From: an uncultured Lachnospiraceae bacterium
Lineage (GTDB): Bacteria > Bacillota > Clostridia > Lachnospirales > Lachnospiraceae
Length of the DNA stretch: 64,000 nucleotides
Assembly (NCBI GenBank): GCA_902779575.1
Contig: CACZBW010000018.1
Coordinates: 1-64,000 of the forward strand
Direction: 5' to 3'
The translations under genes were made by a program, and so were the position numbers. The notes beneath the pieces are model-generated. The model was given only the letters and a program-made list of their open reading frames with translations, was not told the origin of the DNA and made no database searches. Positions 43,401 to 52,800 of the stretch are shown one piece after another. Numbering within the stretch: the first letter of the stretch is position 1; each line of letters starts with the position of its first letter.

Positions 43401-44756
43401 TTATCTCACATAACTCATATAATCTGACTTATATCCAAGCGTGATCTCCAGCTGCTTTTCCTCATAGCCGCCCTGCCTGGACTGCTCGCAGACTGTCAGC
43501 GTAACCGTCTCTCCGCCTGAATAATATTCCAGGACGCCCTGCAGATCGCTCATGCTGGTGATCTCATAATCGTCAAGCGCGGTGAGGATCATGCCTTCCT
43601 CAAGTCCTGCCTCGGCAGCCGGGGTATCCGGCCCTACAGAAGTGATATAAATCCCTGCCGGAAGGCCATAAAGCTCAACGACTTCGCTGGTTACTTCCTG
43701 CCCGCTGATACCGATATAGGAAGCGTTATCCGCGTCAACTTTCGTTCTGGTCTCTCTGTTCATCAGCTTCTGGATAATCGGAAGCGCCTTCGAAGTCGGG
43801 ATCGCATAACCCATGTCCTCTGCGCTCTCCAGGCCGGCTCTTGCGCAGTTGATTCCAATCACTTCGCCTCTCATGTTCAGCATCGCTCCGCCGGAATTGC
43901 CGGAGTTAATCGCCGCATCTGTCTGAATCAGCCCGTCAAAAGTCTGGACCGCATAACCGTCGCGGACCGAAATCTCCCGGTTCAGAGCGCTGACGATACC
44001 GGTGGTAACAGACTGTCCGAATCCAAGTGCATTACCGATTGCAACAATCTGCTGTCCGACACGGATTCCATCGGAATCAGCGACATTTGCCACACGGATC
44101 ACATCCAGGGTATCTTTGTCAATATCATCCAGTTTTACAGCGACAACCGCAAGATCATTCTTACTGTCTGTTCCTTTGATCTCTGCGCTGCAGGACTCCT
44201 CATCGACAAATGAAACCGTCAGCTCCGTAGCTCCTTCCACTACATGATTGTTCGTCACGATCAGAAGTTCGTCGTCATTTGCTCCCATGATGACGCCTGT
44301 TCCGGCGCCTTTCTGCTCCATCTGGTACAGTCTTCCGCGGAACCAATCTTCCACGTTCTGAACAGAAGTCATCGTGATGGAAACGATCGCGGGCATCACA
44401 TTCTCCGCCACATCGGCGACGCCCGACATAAGTGCTTCCTCTTTCGTTATACCGGTCAGATCCGCCCTCTGAACAATTCCGGTCGGAAGCTCCGCTGCCA
44501 TCTGCTCGGCCATGCTTCTTGAATCTGAAAGATCAACGGTCTCGGCGGAAATCACTGTCTCCGTATCTTCCGCCTTCTCCTGAACTTTTTCGCTGCCGGA
44601 ATCCTCTTCTTCCTCCTGGCCGAGAACATCTTCTATACTCTGACCGCCCGAAAGCTGAAGCCGCGCCTCATCTTTCCCGTAATATAGTGCTGTACTGCCA
44701 ACTGTCGTTCCAAGCGTTACCGCCGCGATTAAAACTGCCAAACCTTTTTTCTTCAT
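43401..44756 (-). CDS. htrA: HtrA/DegP-like membrane-anchored serine protease with PDZ domain
   Basis: This extracytoplasmic quality-control protease has an N-terminal membrane anchor (about 5-26) followed by an acidic linker. The catalytic triad is visible: H171 (TNNHVVEGA), D201 (SKNDLAVV) and S288 (NSGNSGGAML). A PDZ domain occupies about 350-440 (PAGIYITSVGPDTPAAEAGL). AAGGAGG precedes the ATG. It lies just downstream of a two-component system, separated by a terminator, which suggests stress-regulated expression as for CssRS-HtrA in Bacillus. That link is inferred. Confidence 0.93.
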   Translation of the reverse strand: MKKKGLAVLIAAVTLGTTVGSTALYYGKDEARLQLSGGQSIEDVLGQEEEEDSGSEKVQEKAEDTETVISAETVDLSDSRSMAEQMAAELPTGIVQRADLTGITKEEALMSGVADVAENVMPAIVSITMTSVQNVEDWFRGRLYQMEQKGAGTGVIMGANDDELLIVTNNHVVEGATELTVSFVDEESCSAEIKGTDSKNDLAVVAVKLDDIDKDTLDVIRVANVADSDGIRVGQQIVAIGNALGFGQSVTTGIVSALNREISVRDGYAVQTFDGLIQTDAAINSGNSGGAMLNMRGEVIGINCARAGLESAEDMGYAIPTSKALPIIQKLMNRETRTKVDADNASYIGISGQEVTSEVVELYGLPAGIYITSVGPDTPAAEAGLEEGMILTALDDYEITSMSDLQGVLEYYSGGETVTLTVCEQSRQGGYEEKQLEITLGYKSDYMSYVR

Positions 44757-44965
44757 AACAGATCATCCTCCTTATCTCATCGGAAAAGCAGGGCATATTG
44801 AACACATCTGCCTTCCAATCCTTTCATAGATAAACGGGTTTCAGCTGTTTTTCTGTTCCCGTTTCGTTTTCATGACAACATATTACGGTTCTGTTATGTC
44901 CGAAATGTCACGAAATTGTGGACAATCTGTGAAGTCCGGCATTCCGGTTCACAGTCAAAAAAACC

Positions 44966-45011
44966 AGCTTCCGTTTCATCATGCCTGCACATAAGAAACA
45001 GAAGCTGATCC
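44966..45011 (-). terminator. Terminator of the two-component operon (dispersed-repeat hairpin)
   Basis: CAGCTTCCGTTTC pairs with GAAACAGAAGCTG (one G-U). On the minus strand it is followed by a run of seven T. The loop (CATGCCTGCACATAA) matches the loop of the 95-bp repeats near 7000, so this copy of the repeat acts as an intrinsic terminator. Confidence 0.8.
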
Positions 45012-45021
45012 CAAAGTGTCT

Positions 45022-46626
45022 TCATCCCTTTGTCTTTCTTCCGCTATTGTAAACCAGCGGCAGAATGATCTCGAACTCGATCACATCGTCTTCCGGATAG
45101 CCGGCTGTCGCCTTCCCGCCGTTCTTCTGAGCGATGGCGCGGACTACCGCAAGTCCGATTCCGGATCCGCCGGTCTGCCTGCTGCGGGACTGGTCAGCCC
45201 GGAAAAAACGTTCAAAGAGCTGATCCGGATCCGCAGCCGGAAGGCTGTCGCAATTATTCCGTACACAGAGAATCAGGTCTCTGCGCTCCTGCTTCAGCAC
45301 AACACTGATAAATCCATTTTCTTTCGCGTACTTAACCGCATTATCAAAAAGCAGTTCCAGCAGCTGCCGGTACTGTTCCTCAGAAGCGTAGATCTCAATC
45401 CGGGGCGTGACATCAGTCCGGATCTGAATTCCGCGCAGGACGGCGCTCTCCCGGAACAGCTTCAATGTATCCAGCAGGAGCTGCGATGCATCGAAGAGTG
45501 TCGATACAAATACAGCAGAACTTCCTTCCTCCATTCTGGATAAGATAAGCATCTGTTTTGTCAGATCGGACAGCCGGAGCGCCTGTGTACGAATATTGTC
45601 CAGCCACTTGCTCTTTCCTGTGTGAAGTTCCTGAACATCGACGTTGGAGACAATCACGGCAAGGGGCGTCTTGATTTCATGTCCCGCATTCGTGATAAAC
45701 TCCTTCTGCTGCTCCAGATTCTCCCCGATCGGACGTATCGCTTTATCTGACAGGAAGGAAACAAGCAGCAGAATCAGGATCCAGCCTGCCAGGCAGATAA
45801 TAATCAGCAGAATGATGAGCCTGGTATCGGACATGATCTCTTCCGTCAGGTCAAGAAAAACATAGTCGATCCGATCACCGCGCCTGATACTGCACTCATA
45901 CATATAACCGCTTGTATATCCGCGCTTTATCAGCCTCGCGGCTGTTTCCGGCTTCTGCATCCTTTCAGAAAAAGCAGCCTCCCCGGAATCAGCCTCTGTA
46001 CCCTGTCCGTTCTCCGGAGCGATAGGCCGCTTTGCCGGCAACTCCGCCGTAAAGTCCGCGTCCACTTTCTTCAGGAGCTCCGTCATTTCCTCCCAGGTCA
46101 GGTCCCCGCTGTGGGTAAGATCGCTGAAAATAATATTACCTTCCAGGTCTGTGCTTACAACAAAATATAAGCCGAAATTTCTTCCATACAGATTCTGAAG
46201 AGAAATCCCGCCATCCAGAGAAATCCGCCCCAGGACATCTCCCCGGCCTGGAACATTCCCCGGCGGGGTCTCCGGCTTCCCATAGGATTTCATTCCGCTT
46301 TCCGTCTGAGCTGCTTCTCCCGGTTCCGTCAGAACCATCTCTTCCGGTCCTGTATCAGACACTCCGCCCGCTTCTGAATCCGTTTCAGTTCCGCTCTTCC
46401 CGGTCGGAGGGGCCTGAGGCGCTCCGTAGTCAGACACAGTATCCCAGAGCGGTTCGCCATCGTCTCCGCCAAAACTGCGTGCGGAAACCCGGCTCAGTCT
46501 TTCGGTGTCTGACCTCCAGTTCAGAAATGCATAGCCTGAAATGATCGAGATAAAAAAAATGACGATCATGATCGATACAACAAACATGGTCGTCCTTATA
46601 AACCGCTTCTGCAGTTCCTTAATCAT
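45022..46626 (-). CDS. Sensor histidine kinase
   Basis: The 534-residue membrane kinase has transmembrane segments at about 14-33 and 269-291, flanking an extracytoplasmic sensor of about 235 residues rich in Glu, Pro and Gly. A HisKA domain with phospho-accepting H316 (NAGHEIKTPL) and a HATPase domain with LLFDNAVKYAKENG and GGSGIGLAVVRAIA follow. GAGGG precedes the ATG. It is encoded 18 nt after its response regulator. The signal is unknown, but the adjacent htrA gene points to envelope stress. Confidence 0.9.
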   Translation of the reverse strand: MIKELQKRFIRTTMFVVSIMIVIFFISIISGYAFLNWRSDTERLSRVSARSFGGDDGEPLWDTVSDYGAPQAPPTGKSGTETDSEAGGVSDTGPEEMVLTEPGEAAQTESGMKSYGKPETPPGNVPGRGDVLGRISLDGGISLQNLYGRNFGLYFVVSTDLEGNIIFSDLTHSGDLTWEEMTELLKKVDADFTAELPAKRPIAPENGQGTEADSGEAAFSERMQKPETAARLIKRGYTSGYMYECSIRRGDRIDYVFLDLTEEIMSDTRLIILLIIICLAGWILILLLVSFLSDKAIRPIGENLEQQKEFITNAGHEIKTPLAVIVSNVDVQELHTGKSKWLDNIRTQALRLSDLTKQMLILSRMEEGSSAVFVSTLFDASQLLLDTLKLFRESAVLRGIQIRTDVTPRIEIYASEEQYRQLLELLFDNAVKYAKENGFISVVLKQERRDLILCVRNNCDSLPAADPDQLFERFFRADQSRSRQTGGSGIGLAVVRAIAQKNGGKATAGYPEDDVIEFEIILPLVYNSGRKTKG

Positions 46627-46644
46627 GCAAAACCCTCGTTCCCC

Positions 46645-47316
46645 TTATTCCCAGGAAAGTGAATACCCGATATTCCGCCTGGATATAATCTCCGCTTTCG
46701 AACCGATCGCCGCCAGATGCTTCCGCAGTCCTGAAAGATAGACTCTGAGGGAGTTGACGTCCGCATCCGTATCATATCCCCAGGCACTGATAATCAGCGT
46801 CTCCGTATTCTGGAAAATTCCGGGTTTCTTCATCAGCACTTCCATCAGCTGGAATTCCCTGTTCTGCAGCTGTACAGAATGTCCGCCGCAGGACAGCGTC
46901 ACATCGGAAGGATTCAGCCGCAGGTCGCCCGCCTCCATCACTTCCGGTATAAAAGACTCCCTTCTGCGAAGCATCGCTCTGACCCTTGCCAGAAGCTCCT
47001 CCATGACAAATGGCTTCGGCAGATAGTCGTCCGCCCCCAGATCCAGCCCTTCAATCCGGTCCGCCACCTCGCTCTTTGCCGTAAGAAGCAGAACCGGCGT
47101 ATGATCACCGGCGGCACGGAGCTTCCGCAGCACTGTCAGTCCGTCCATATTCGGCATCATAATATCCAGGATGATCCCGTCATAATTCCCCTCCATGGCA
47201 AAATCGAGGGCGTCCTGTCCATTGTCAACCATCTCGACCGTATATTTATGAAATGTAAGGATATCGGCTACGGCTTCCGCCATAGCCGCTTCATCCTCTG
47301 CATAGAGAAGTCTCAT
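46645..47316 (-). CDS. OmpR/PhoB-type response regulator
   Basis: The 223-residue regulator has a receiver domain with acidic pocket EDE (7-9), phospho-acceptor D51 and K101. A winged-helix DNA-binding domain follows (about 130-220, NSLRVYLSGLRKHL). It forms an operon with the histidine kinase gene. The upstream gap begins with a 30-bp tandem repeat block, so no clear promoter is seen. Confidence 0.93.
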   Translation of the reverse strand: MRLLYAEDEAAMAEAVADILTFHKYTVEMVDNGQDALDFAMEGNYDGIILDIMMPNMDGLTVLRKLRAAGDHTPVLLLTAKSEVADRIEGLDLGADDYLPKPFVMEELLARVRAMLRRRESFIPEVMEAGDLRLNPSDVTLSCGGHSVQLQNREFQLMEVLMKKPGIFQNTETLIISAWGYDTDADVNSLRVYLSGLRKHLAAIGSKAEIISRRNIGYSLSWE

Positions 47317-47343
47317 TCTCCCTCACCTGATCCTGTCCCTGAT

Positions 47344-47554
47344 CTGACTCCCTGCAATGTGCCTGTTCCTGGTCTGACTCCCTGCCATGTGCCTGTTTCC
47401 TTGCCTGACTCTCTGCCATGTGCCTGTTGCCTGCCTGACTCTCTGCCATGTGCCTGTTGCTTGCCCGACTCTTTGCAATGTGCCTGTTGCTTGCCCGACT
47501 CTCTGCAATGTACCTGTTGCTTGCCTGACTCTCTGCCATTTTCTGTTTCCTGCA
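47344..47554. repeat. Tandem repeat, seven copies of a 30-bp unit
   Basis: The unit is CTGACTCTCTGCCATGTGCC followed by TGTTGCTTGC, with small variations; one copy is 31 bp. There are no spacers, so it is not a CRISPR array. It fills most of the 324-nt gap upstream of the response regulator gene. A minus-strand ORF of 95 codons crosses it but consists only of the repeat. Confidence 0.9.
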
Positions 47555-47640
47555 TCTGCCTCTTTACGGGAGCGGACTGCGCTTCTGCCGGAAACCGCAT
47601 AATACTTCTTTCTCTCGGCGGTCAGGCAGCTGCGACGTTC

Positions 47641-48282
47641 TTACAGCAGAATCTCGCCCGCGATCGAATCATCCAGCAGGGAGCAGAACTTTTCGGCATC
47701 CGCCCGGTTTCCGACGACCTGCCCGTAATGAATGGGGACGGCAACTGCGGGATGGATCTCATTCGCAACCTTTGCCGCCGCCCTGGCGTCGAAGGTATAA
47801 GTCCCGCCGACCGGAATAAACAGCAGATCACAGTGAACCCGCACGCATTCCAGCTTCGCGTCCGTATCACCGGTCACATAGACGGACCTGCCGGGGAAAG
47901 CAAAACGGTATCCCAGCCAGCCGCTTCTCTTCGGATGAAAAGGCTTCAGCGTATTATAAGCAGGAATCCCCTCGATCCGGATTCCGCGGTAATCCACACT
48001 CTCACCAGGGCTTATGAAATGTACTCCGCCCAGGCTGATCCCGGCCTTCGCAAAATCCTGTTCCATCCCGACTGGAGCCACAAACTCGGTTCCCGCCTTC
48101 AGTACCTGATCGATCGCCTCAGGAGAAAAATGATCATAATGGCTGTGCGTCACAGCAATCAGATCAGCGTCCGCGGTTCTGCTCGGGAGACCGTAGGGGT
48201 CCACATAAACAACTATGCCATTATCCTCAATCCGAACACAGCTGTGGTTCGGAACCGTGCATCCATTCAATAATTCCTGCAT
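47641..48282 (-). CDS. Metallo-beta-lactamase-fold hydrolase
   Basis: The 213-residue protein has the metal motif HSHYDH (46-51), SVDYRGIRIEGIPAYN, and TGDTDAKLE toward the C-terminus, as in UPF0173/UlaG-like lactonase-type hydrolases. The ATG at 48282 has GAGG at proper spacing, while the one at 48288 is too close. It is monocistronic, flanked by repeat blocks. Its substrate is unknown. Confidence 0.82.
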   Translation of the reverse strand: MQELLNGCTVPNHSCVRIEDNGIVVYVDPYGLPSRTADADLIAVTHSHYDHFSPEAIDQVLKAGTEFVAPVGMEQDFAKAGISLGGVHFISPGESVDYRGIRIEGIPAYNTLKPFHPKRSGWLGYRFAFPGRSVYVTGDTDAKLECVRVHCDLLFIPVGGTYTFDARAAAKVANEIHPAVAVPIHYGQVVGNRADAEKFCSLLDDSIAGEILL

Positions 48283-48320
48283 ATCCATATCCTCATCTGC
48301 ATACGCTGCTGTGCCTGTCC

Positions 48321-48512
48321 GGCTGATCCTGTACGAACAACGCCTGCAATCCTGTCATTTTCCACCCTGATTCACATATCAGGCTGATACCGTACTTACA
48401 GCGCCTTGCAATCCTGTCATCTTCCGCTCTGATTCACATATCAGGCCGATACCGTACTTACAGCGCCTGCAATCCTGTCATTTTCCACCCTGATTCACAT
48501 ATCAGGCTGATA
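48321..48512. repeat. Tandem repeat, 61-62-bp unit (about 2.5 to 3 copies)
   Basis: The unit starts CCTGTCATTTTCCACCCTGA, contains TTCACATATCAGGCTGATAC and ends CGCCTGCAAT. Copies start at 48351, 48413 and 48474, with a partial copy before 48351. Each carries CTGAT..ATCAG, which can pair. It fills part of the 536-nt gap 48289-48824, together with the 33-bp repeats below. Confidence 0.85.
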
Positions 48513-48718
48513 TCATTCATTAGCGCTTTCACCTTTTTGCCCGGCTTCACATGATAGACAGATTATATTGAGTAAGCCGCCGGAACACAGAAAAGGAGCT
48601 TTCATTCATCTCATTTTATAAACAAACAGACAGAAGTTCAACCGGATTCTGCCTGTTCTGAAAAACCTTAATAAATTCTTCATGAGAATTCCTGTTCAGG
48701 ACCCGTCTGAGATCAGAC

Positions 48719-48817
48719 TCTGATTCACCGCGCCTGCAGGAAGAGGCAGGTTCTGGTTCGCCGTGTCTGCAGGCAGAAGGGTGTTCTGGTTCGCGGCACC
48801 TGCAGATAGAAACAAGT
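48719..48817 (+). repeat. Tandem repeat, three copies of a 33-bp unit related to the dispersed repeat
   Basis: The units start at 48719, 48752 and 48785, each TCTGGTTCGCCGTGTCTGCA plus a variable 13-bp part. The core (TTC.CCGTGCCTGCA..AAG) is the same motif as the dispersed repeat copies at 6943-7234, 12423-12500 and 44966-45011. It ends eight bases before the stop of the minus-strand YczE-like gene. Confidence 0.8.
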
Positions 48818-48824
48818 TCTGGCT

Positions 48825-49502
48825 TTAGTGCGAACAGATCGTTTTTACGGAATCCCTGAGTCTCTGGTGCTTCACGCTGGTTGCGTCAAAATGCACGGTG
48901 CGAAAAGCCATCTGCATCACCGGACCTGTCGCAAAGGCGCAGATCAGCGTGCCCACGCCCACAGGTCCCCCCAGCAGCCAGCCAATCAGGGTGGCTGTGC
49001 TCAGCAGGGCAATGCTCACCGCGCCGATCGGAAGCTTCTTCACGCGTTTCGCCAGTCCCACCAGGAGCGTATCCCGGGGACCGCAGCCAAGAGAGGCAAT
49101 CATATAAGTATACTGGGTGTAAGCCAGAATGACCAGTCCGGCAAACATCACCGGTATCCCGGTCAGAAGAGAGTCACAGGCCGGAACCGCATGGACCCAG
49201 TTGAAATAATCCACCGCCTTGCCTACAACCACCGCGTCGATAAACATCGCGATTCCGATCGGCTCTTTCAGAAGAATATCGATTACCAGAATCGTCAGCG
49301 ACACGGCGATCGAAGCATTTCCGTACAAAATATGCAGGCTTCTGGAGATGCCGAGATTCAGCACATCCCAGGGCGCGGCACCCAGATTCGCCTGTATGGT
49401 CAGATACACGCCGAAGCCGTTCACAAACAGGCTGACCGCAGCGATCAGCATATTCAGGATGATGGACTGTATATTTCTATTCTCTCTCAGATCCCTGAAC
49501 AT
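48825..49502 (-). CDS. YczE/YitT-like integral membrane protein
   Basis: The 225-residue membrane protein has about five hydrophobic segments. It carries the YczE-type pattern NGFGVYLTIQANLGAAPWDV and SLGCGPRDTLLVGLAKR. Family members are of unknown function, and some affect lipopeptide synthesis in Bacillus. AGAGGAATTAT precedes the ATG. It stands alone between repeat-rich gaps. Confidence 0.8.
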   Translation of the reverse strand: MFRDLRENRNIQSIILNMLIAAVSLFVNGFGVYLTIQANLGAAPWDVLNLGISRSLHILYGNASIAVSLTILVIDILLKEPIGIAMFIDAVVVGKAVDYFNWVHAVPACDSLLTGIPVMFAGLVILAYTQYTYMIASLGCGPRDTLLVGLAKRVKKLPIGAVSIALLSTATLIGWLLGGPVGVGTLICAFATGPVMQMAFRTVHFDATSVKHQRLRDSVKTICSH

Positions 49503-49746
49503 ATAATTCCTCTCAATATTTCAGTGTTCCGGTTTTTTCCGATGAATGCCGGACACACCCTGCCGCACTGCGTAAACATCGGTTACGGATGTTCACACCG
49601 GTTAGTTTTATGGATAAAACCGGGTGGCCAGAACTGAATTTGCAAACCAAGCCTGACACTGCCTTTGTCTTCCCATCCAGGCTGCAGAACCCACGGCGGC
49701 TCGCAGCTTCGGTGCGCAACTTCCTTTTCCGGCATAATCGCGCAAA

Positions 49747-49792
49747 CAGGTGTACTGTAACCCCGGGGAAGCCCCAAAGTCAAGTACACCTG
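49747..49792. repeat. Inverted repeat in gap after the 1701-residue repeat protein
   Basis: CAGGTGTACT and AGTACACCTG pair perfectly over 10 bp around a 26-nt loop containing GGGG-AAG-CCCC. No T-run follows, so a terminator role is uncertain. The rest of the 329-nt gap 49503-49831 shows nothing recognisable. Confidence 0.6.
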
Positions 49793-49831
49793 CTCACAAG
49801 TTCAGGATCTTTTTCTGTTATCCCTGTTCCG

Positions 49832-52800
49832 TTATTCCTGTACGACCGGATTTCCTTCCCGGTCAAACTTTTCCTCGGGCAGCTTGCTGCCGTCCTCCGC
49901 ATAGGAATACGCGATTCTGGCGACTCCGTCCACCTCGGTCAGTTCATTATTGCTGTCAAGGTATGAGCGCCCGGTTTCTCTGCCTTCCTCATCGTAGTCG
50001 TGCAGCAGAACCGAATAGCCGGCATTCTCCGAGAACATCCTGTTTCCTTCCGGATCCAGGAAGATCTCCCTGACCACCTGGCCGTCATCATTGTATTCAT
50101 ACATCTTTCCGGCATAATCCGAGGAACCGGCAGTGAAAGCGTCCTCCGGATCCAGATAACGCTCCGTCCTCTTCTTCCCGCTGTCGGTATAAGTGTAGGT
50201 TACCGCGGAATAACCGACTCCGTCCGGCGTAGTGCGATTTCCATCCTTATCAAAATACGCTTCGGTCAGAAGAAGTCCGTCTTCGTCGTAGCTTCTGGTA
50301 AATGCGCAGTAGCCCTTGCTGACCGCAATCGGATTCCCACGCTGGTCCAGATAGCCTTCATAGGTGATGCGGCCGGCCTCGTCATACTGATTCGTCACGG
50401 AAGCATAACCGTCCGTAATCACCGCCGGGTCACCGTCTGCCTGCAGATATTCAGTCAGTACCGGCTTTGTCAGATCCTCATAGCTCTTTCGAATCGCACA
50501 GTAACCTTTTGCCAGTGCCTTCGGCTGATCCTCTTCGTCCAGGTAACGCTGGTAGGTGACACGTCCCTGCCCATCATATTCCATCTCTGTCGCGGTGAAG
50601 CCGTCGACCTCCATGGGATTGCCGTCCGCGTCGCAGAAGACTTCCCGGATTACCTTCTTATCCGCGTTATAACTTCTCAGAATATAAGCATAACCCTTGC
50701 TGTTTAAGACCAGCTCGTTTTCCACGTCATAATTCAGCTGGGAAATGGCATTCCCCGCCTCGTCATATGCCTTGACGATCCGGGCAGCGCCTTTCACCTC
50801 AACAGCATTCCCGGAAGCATCAAAATAACTTGTTTCCAGGGCATTGCCTTTTTCATCCCGGACATAAGAAACCGAAGCGTAACCATCAGCCTTCTCCAGT
50901 GGATCCCCCGCCTCGTCGAAATAGGATTCCTTCAGGAGATAGCCATTCTCATCATATTCCCTGCTGATCCGGGCACCGCCCTTCTTCTCAACGATAACAG
51001 GATTCCGCTCCTCATCATAGTAGGACTCTTCGATCGTATTGCCGTTTTCATCATAGGCATAGCACACAATCGTATAGCCGTCCGGGCTGACTGCTTCCCC
51101 ATCAGCCGGATTCCCTGCCTGCTGACCGGCCGTATTTTCCTCCGCGCCTGAATCTTCCGCGTCAGCAGCCGCTTTTGCACGCAGGAGTTCTCCGTCCGCG
51201 TTCAGCAGAGCTTCTTCGACAGCCTTGCCGTTCTCATCACGGACCCAGGTCTTTCCGCCGCAGCCGGAGACAGCCAGAATCCCTTTGTCCGACGGATCCA
51301 GATAGCGTTCGCCCGTCTTCTGTCCGTTTTCGTCGTAGCTGTATTCCACTGCGGAATAGCCGCTCTTTTCAGACAGGATGCGCTCACCATCGGTTCCCAG
51401 ATATGCTTCCTTTACAAGACGGCCTTCTGAATCATAGCTTCTTTCAACAGCACTGTATCCTTTGGCTGCCATAACCGGCTGTCCGTTCTCATCCAGATAA
51501 GCTTCATAGACGATGCGGCCGTCCGCGTCATAGCGGTCCTCAATCGCGGCATACCCGTCAGTGAGCATGAGCGGATTGCCATCCGCGTCCAGATATTCGG
51601 TGCAGACCGGCTTATCGATATTCTCATAGCTCTTCCGGACTGCAGAATGACCAGCTGAAAGCACAGCCGGATGATCCTCCGCATCCAGATAGGACTCGAG
51701 AATGACGCGGCCCTGCGGATCATAATCCCGTTCCACGGTAACATATCCCCCGATGGAAAGAGGATTTCCGTCCGCGTCGCAGAATGTCTCACGTATTACT
51801 TTCTTTTCCGAATTGAAAGTTTTCTGCAGATAAGCATACCCCTTGCTGTTCAGGATCAGCTGTCCATCCTTATCATAATTCAGCTGGGAAATAACATTTC
51901 CGGCACTGTCATAAGTGCAGACGCTGTGCGCTGCCCCTTTCCTTTCAAGCGGCTGACCGTTTTCATCGAAATAACTGGTTTCCAGGGCATTGCCCCTTTC
52001 ATCCCGGACATACTCAGCCGAAGCAAATCCATCTTTCTTTACAACAGGCGCTCCAGTCTCGTCAAAATAGGATTCTTTCAGCAGGGATCCGTTTTCATCA
52101 TAAACATACTGTACAGATGAAAAACCGTCCGGAATCAGGACCGCATTTCCGGCCTCGTCAAAATAGGATTTCTCAGAGGTCTTCCCGTTTTCATCGTAGG
52201 CGTAACGCACGGTCGTGTAGCCAAGCGGGCTCTCACCCGTCTGTCTCAGCGGTTTGTCGTCTTCATCCGTTTCACCGTCCGGGTCAAACTGTACAGTGCG
52301 CATCGGTTTTCCTTCCGCGTCCAGCACAGTCTCCTCTGAAACCTTGCCGGCTTCGTTATACTGGTATGCCTTGCCGGCGATACCGGAAGCGCCTTCCACA
52401 AAGATATCTTCCGTATCCAGATAGCGTTCGGAAAGCTTCAGGCCTTCCTCATTATAGCTGTATTCGATGGCGGAATATCCCAGATTCTCCGGAACAATGC
52501 GCTCATCCTGGGCACCAAGGTAGGCTTCCTTCTCCAGCAGGCCGTCCCCGGTATAGGATCTGGATACTGCACAGTAACCTTTGCCTGTCTCTGCCGGCTG
52601 ACCGTTTTCATCCAGATAGCCTTCATAAAGGATATGTCCGTCCTCATCATAGCGGTCTGTGAGTACTGCGTATCCGTCCGAAGTCCGGACCGGACTGCCG
52701 CTCTCATCCAGATACTCTGTACGGACCGGCTTGTTGAGTATCTCATAGCTCATACGGACCGCAGAATAGCCTTTCGGCAGGGCTTTCGGCTGATCCTCCT

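Noticed and set aside
47313-47600. Minus-strand 95-codon ORF as a gene
   Set aside because: It consists almost only of the 30-bp repeat read in one frame, has no ribosome-binding site, and the one 31-bp copy shifts its frame.
47344-48817. Tandem repeats as a CRISPR array
   Set aside because: The 30-, 33- and 61-bp units are directly adjacent without unique spacers, and no cas genes are present.
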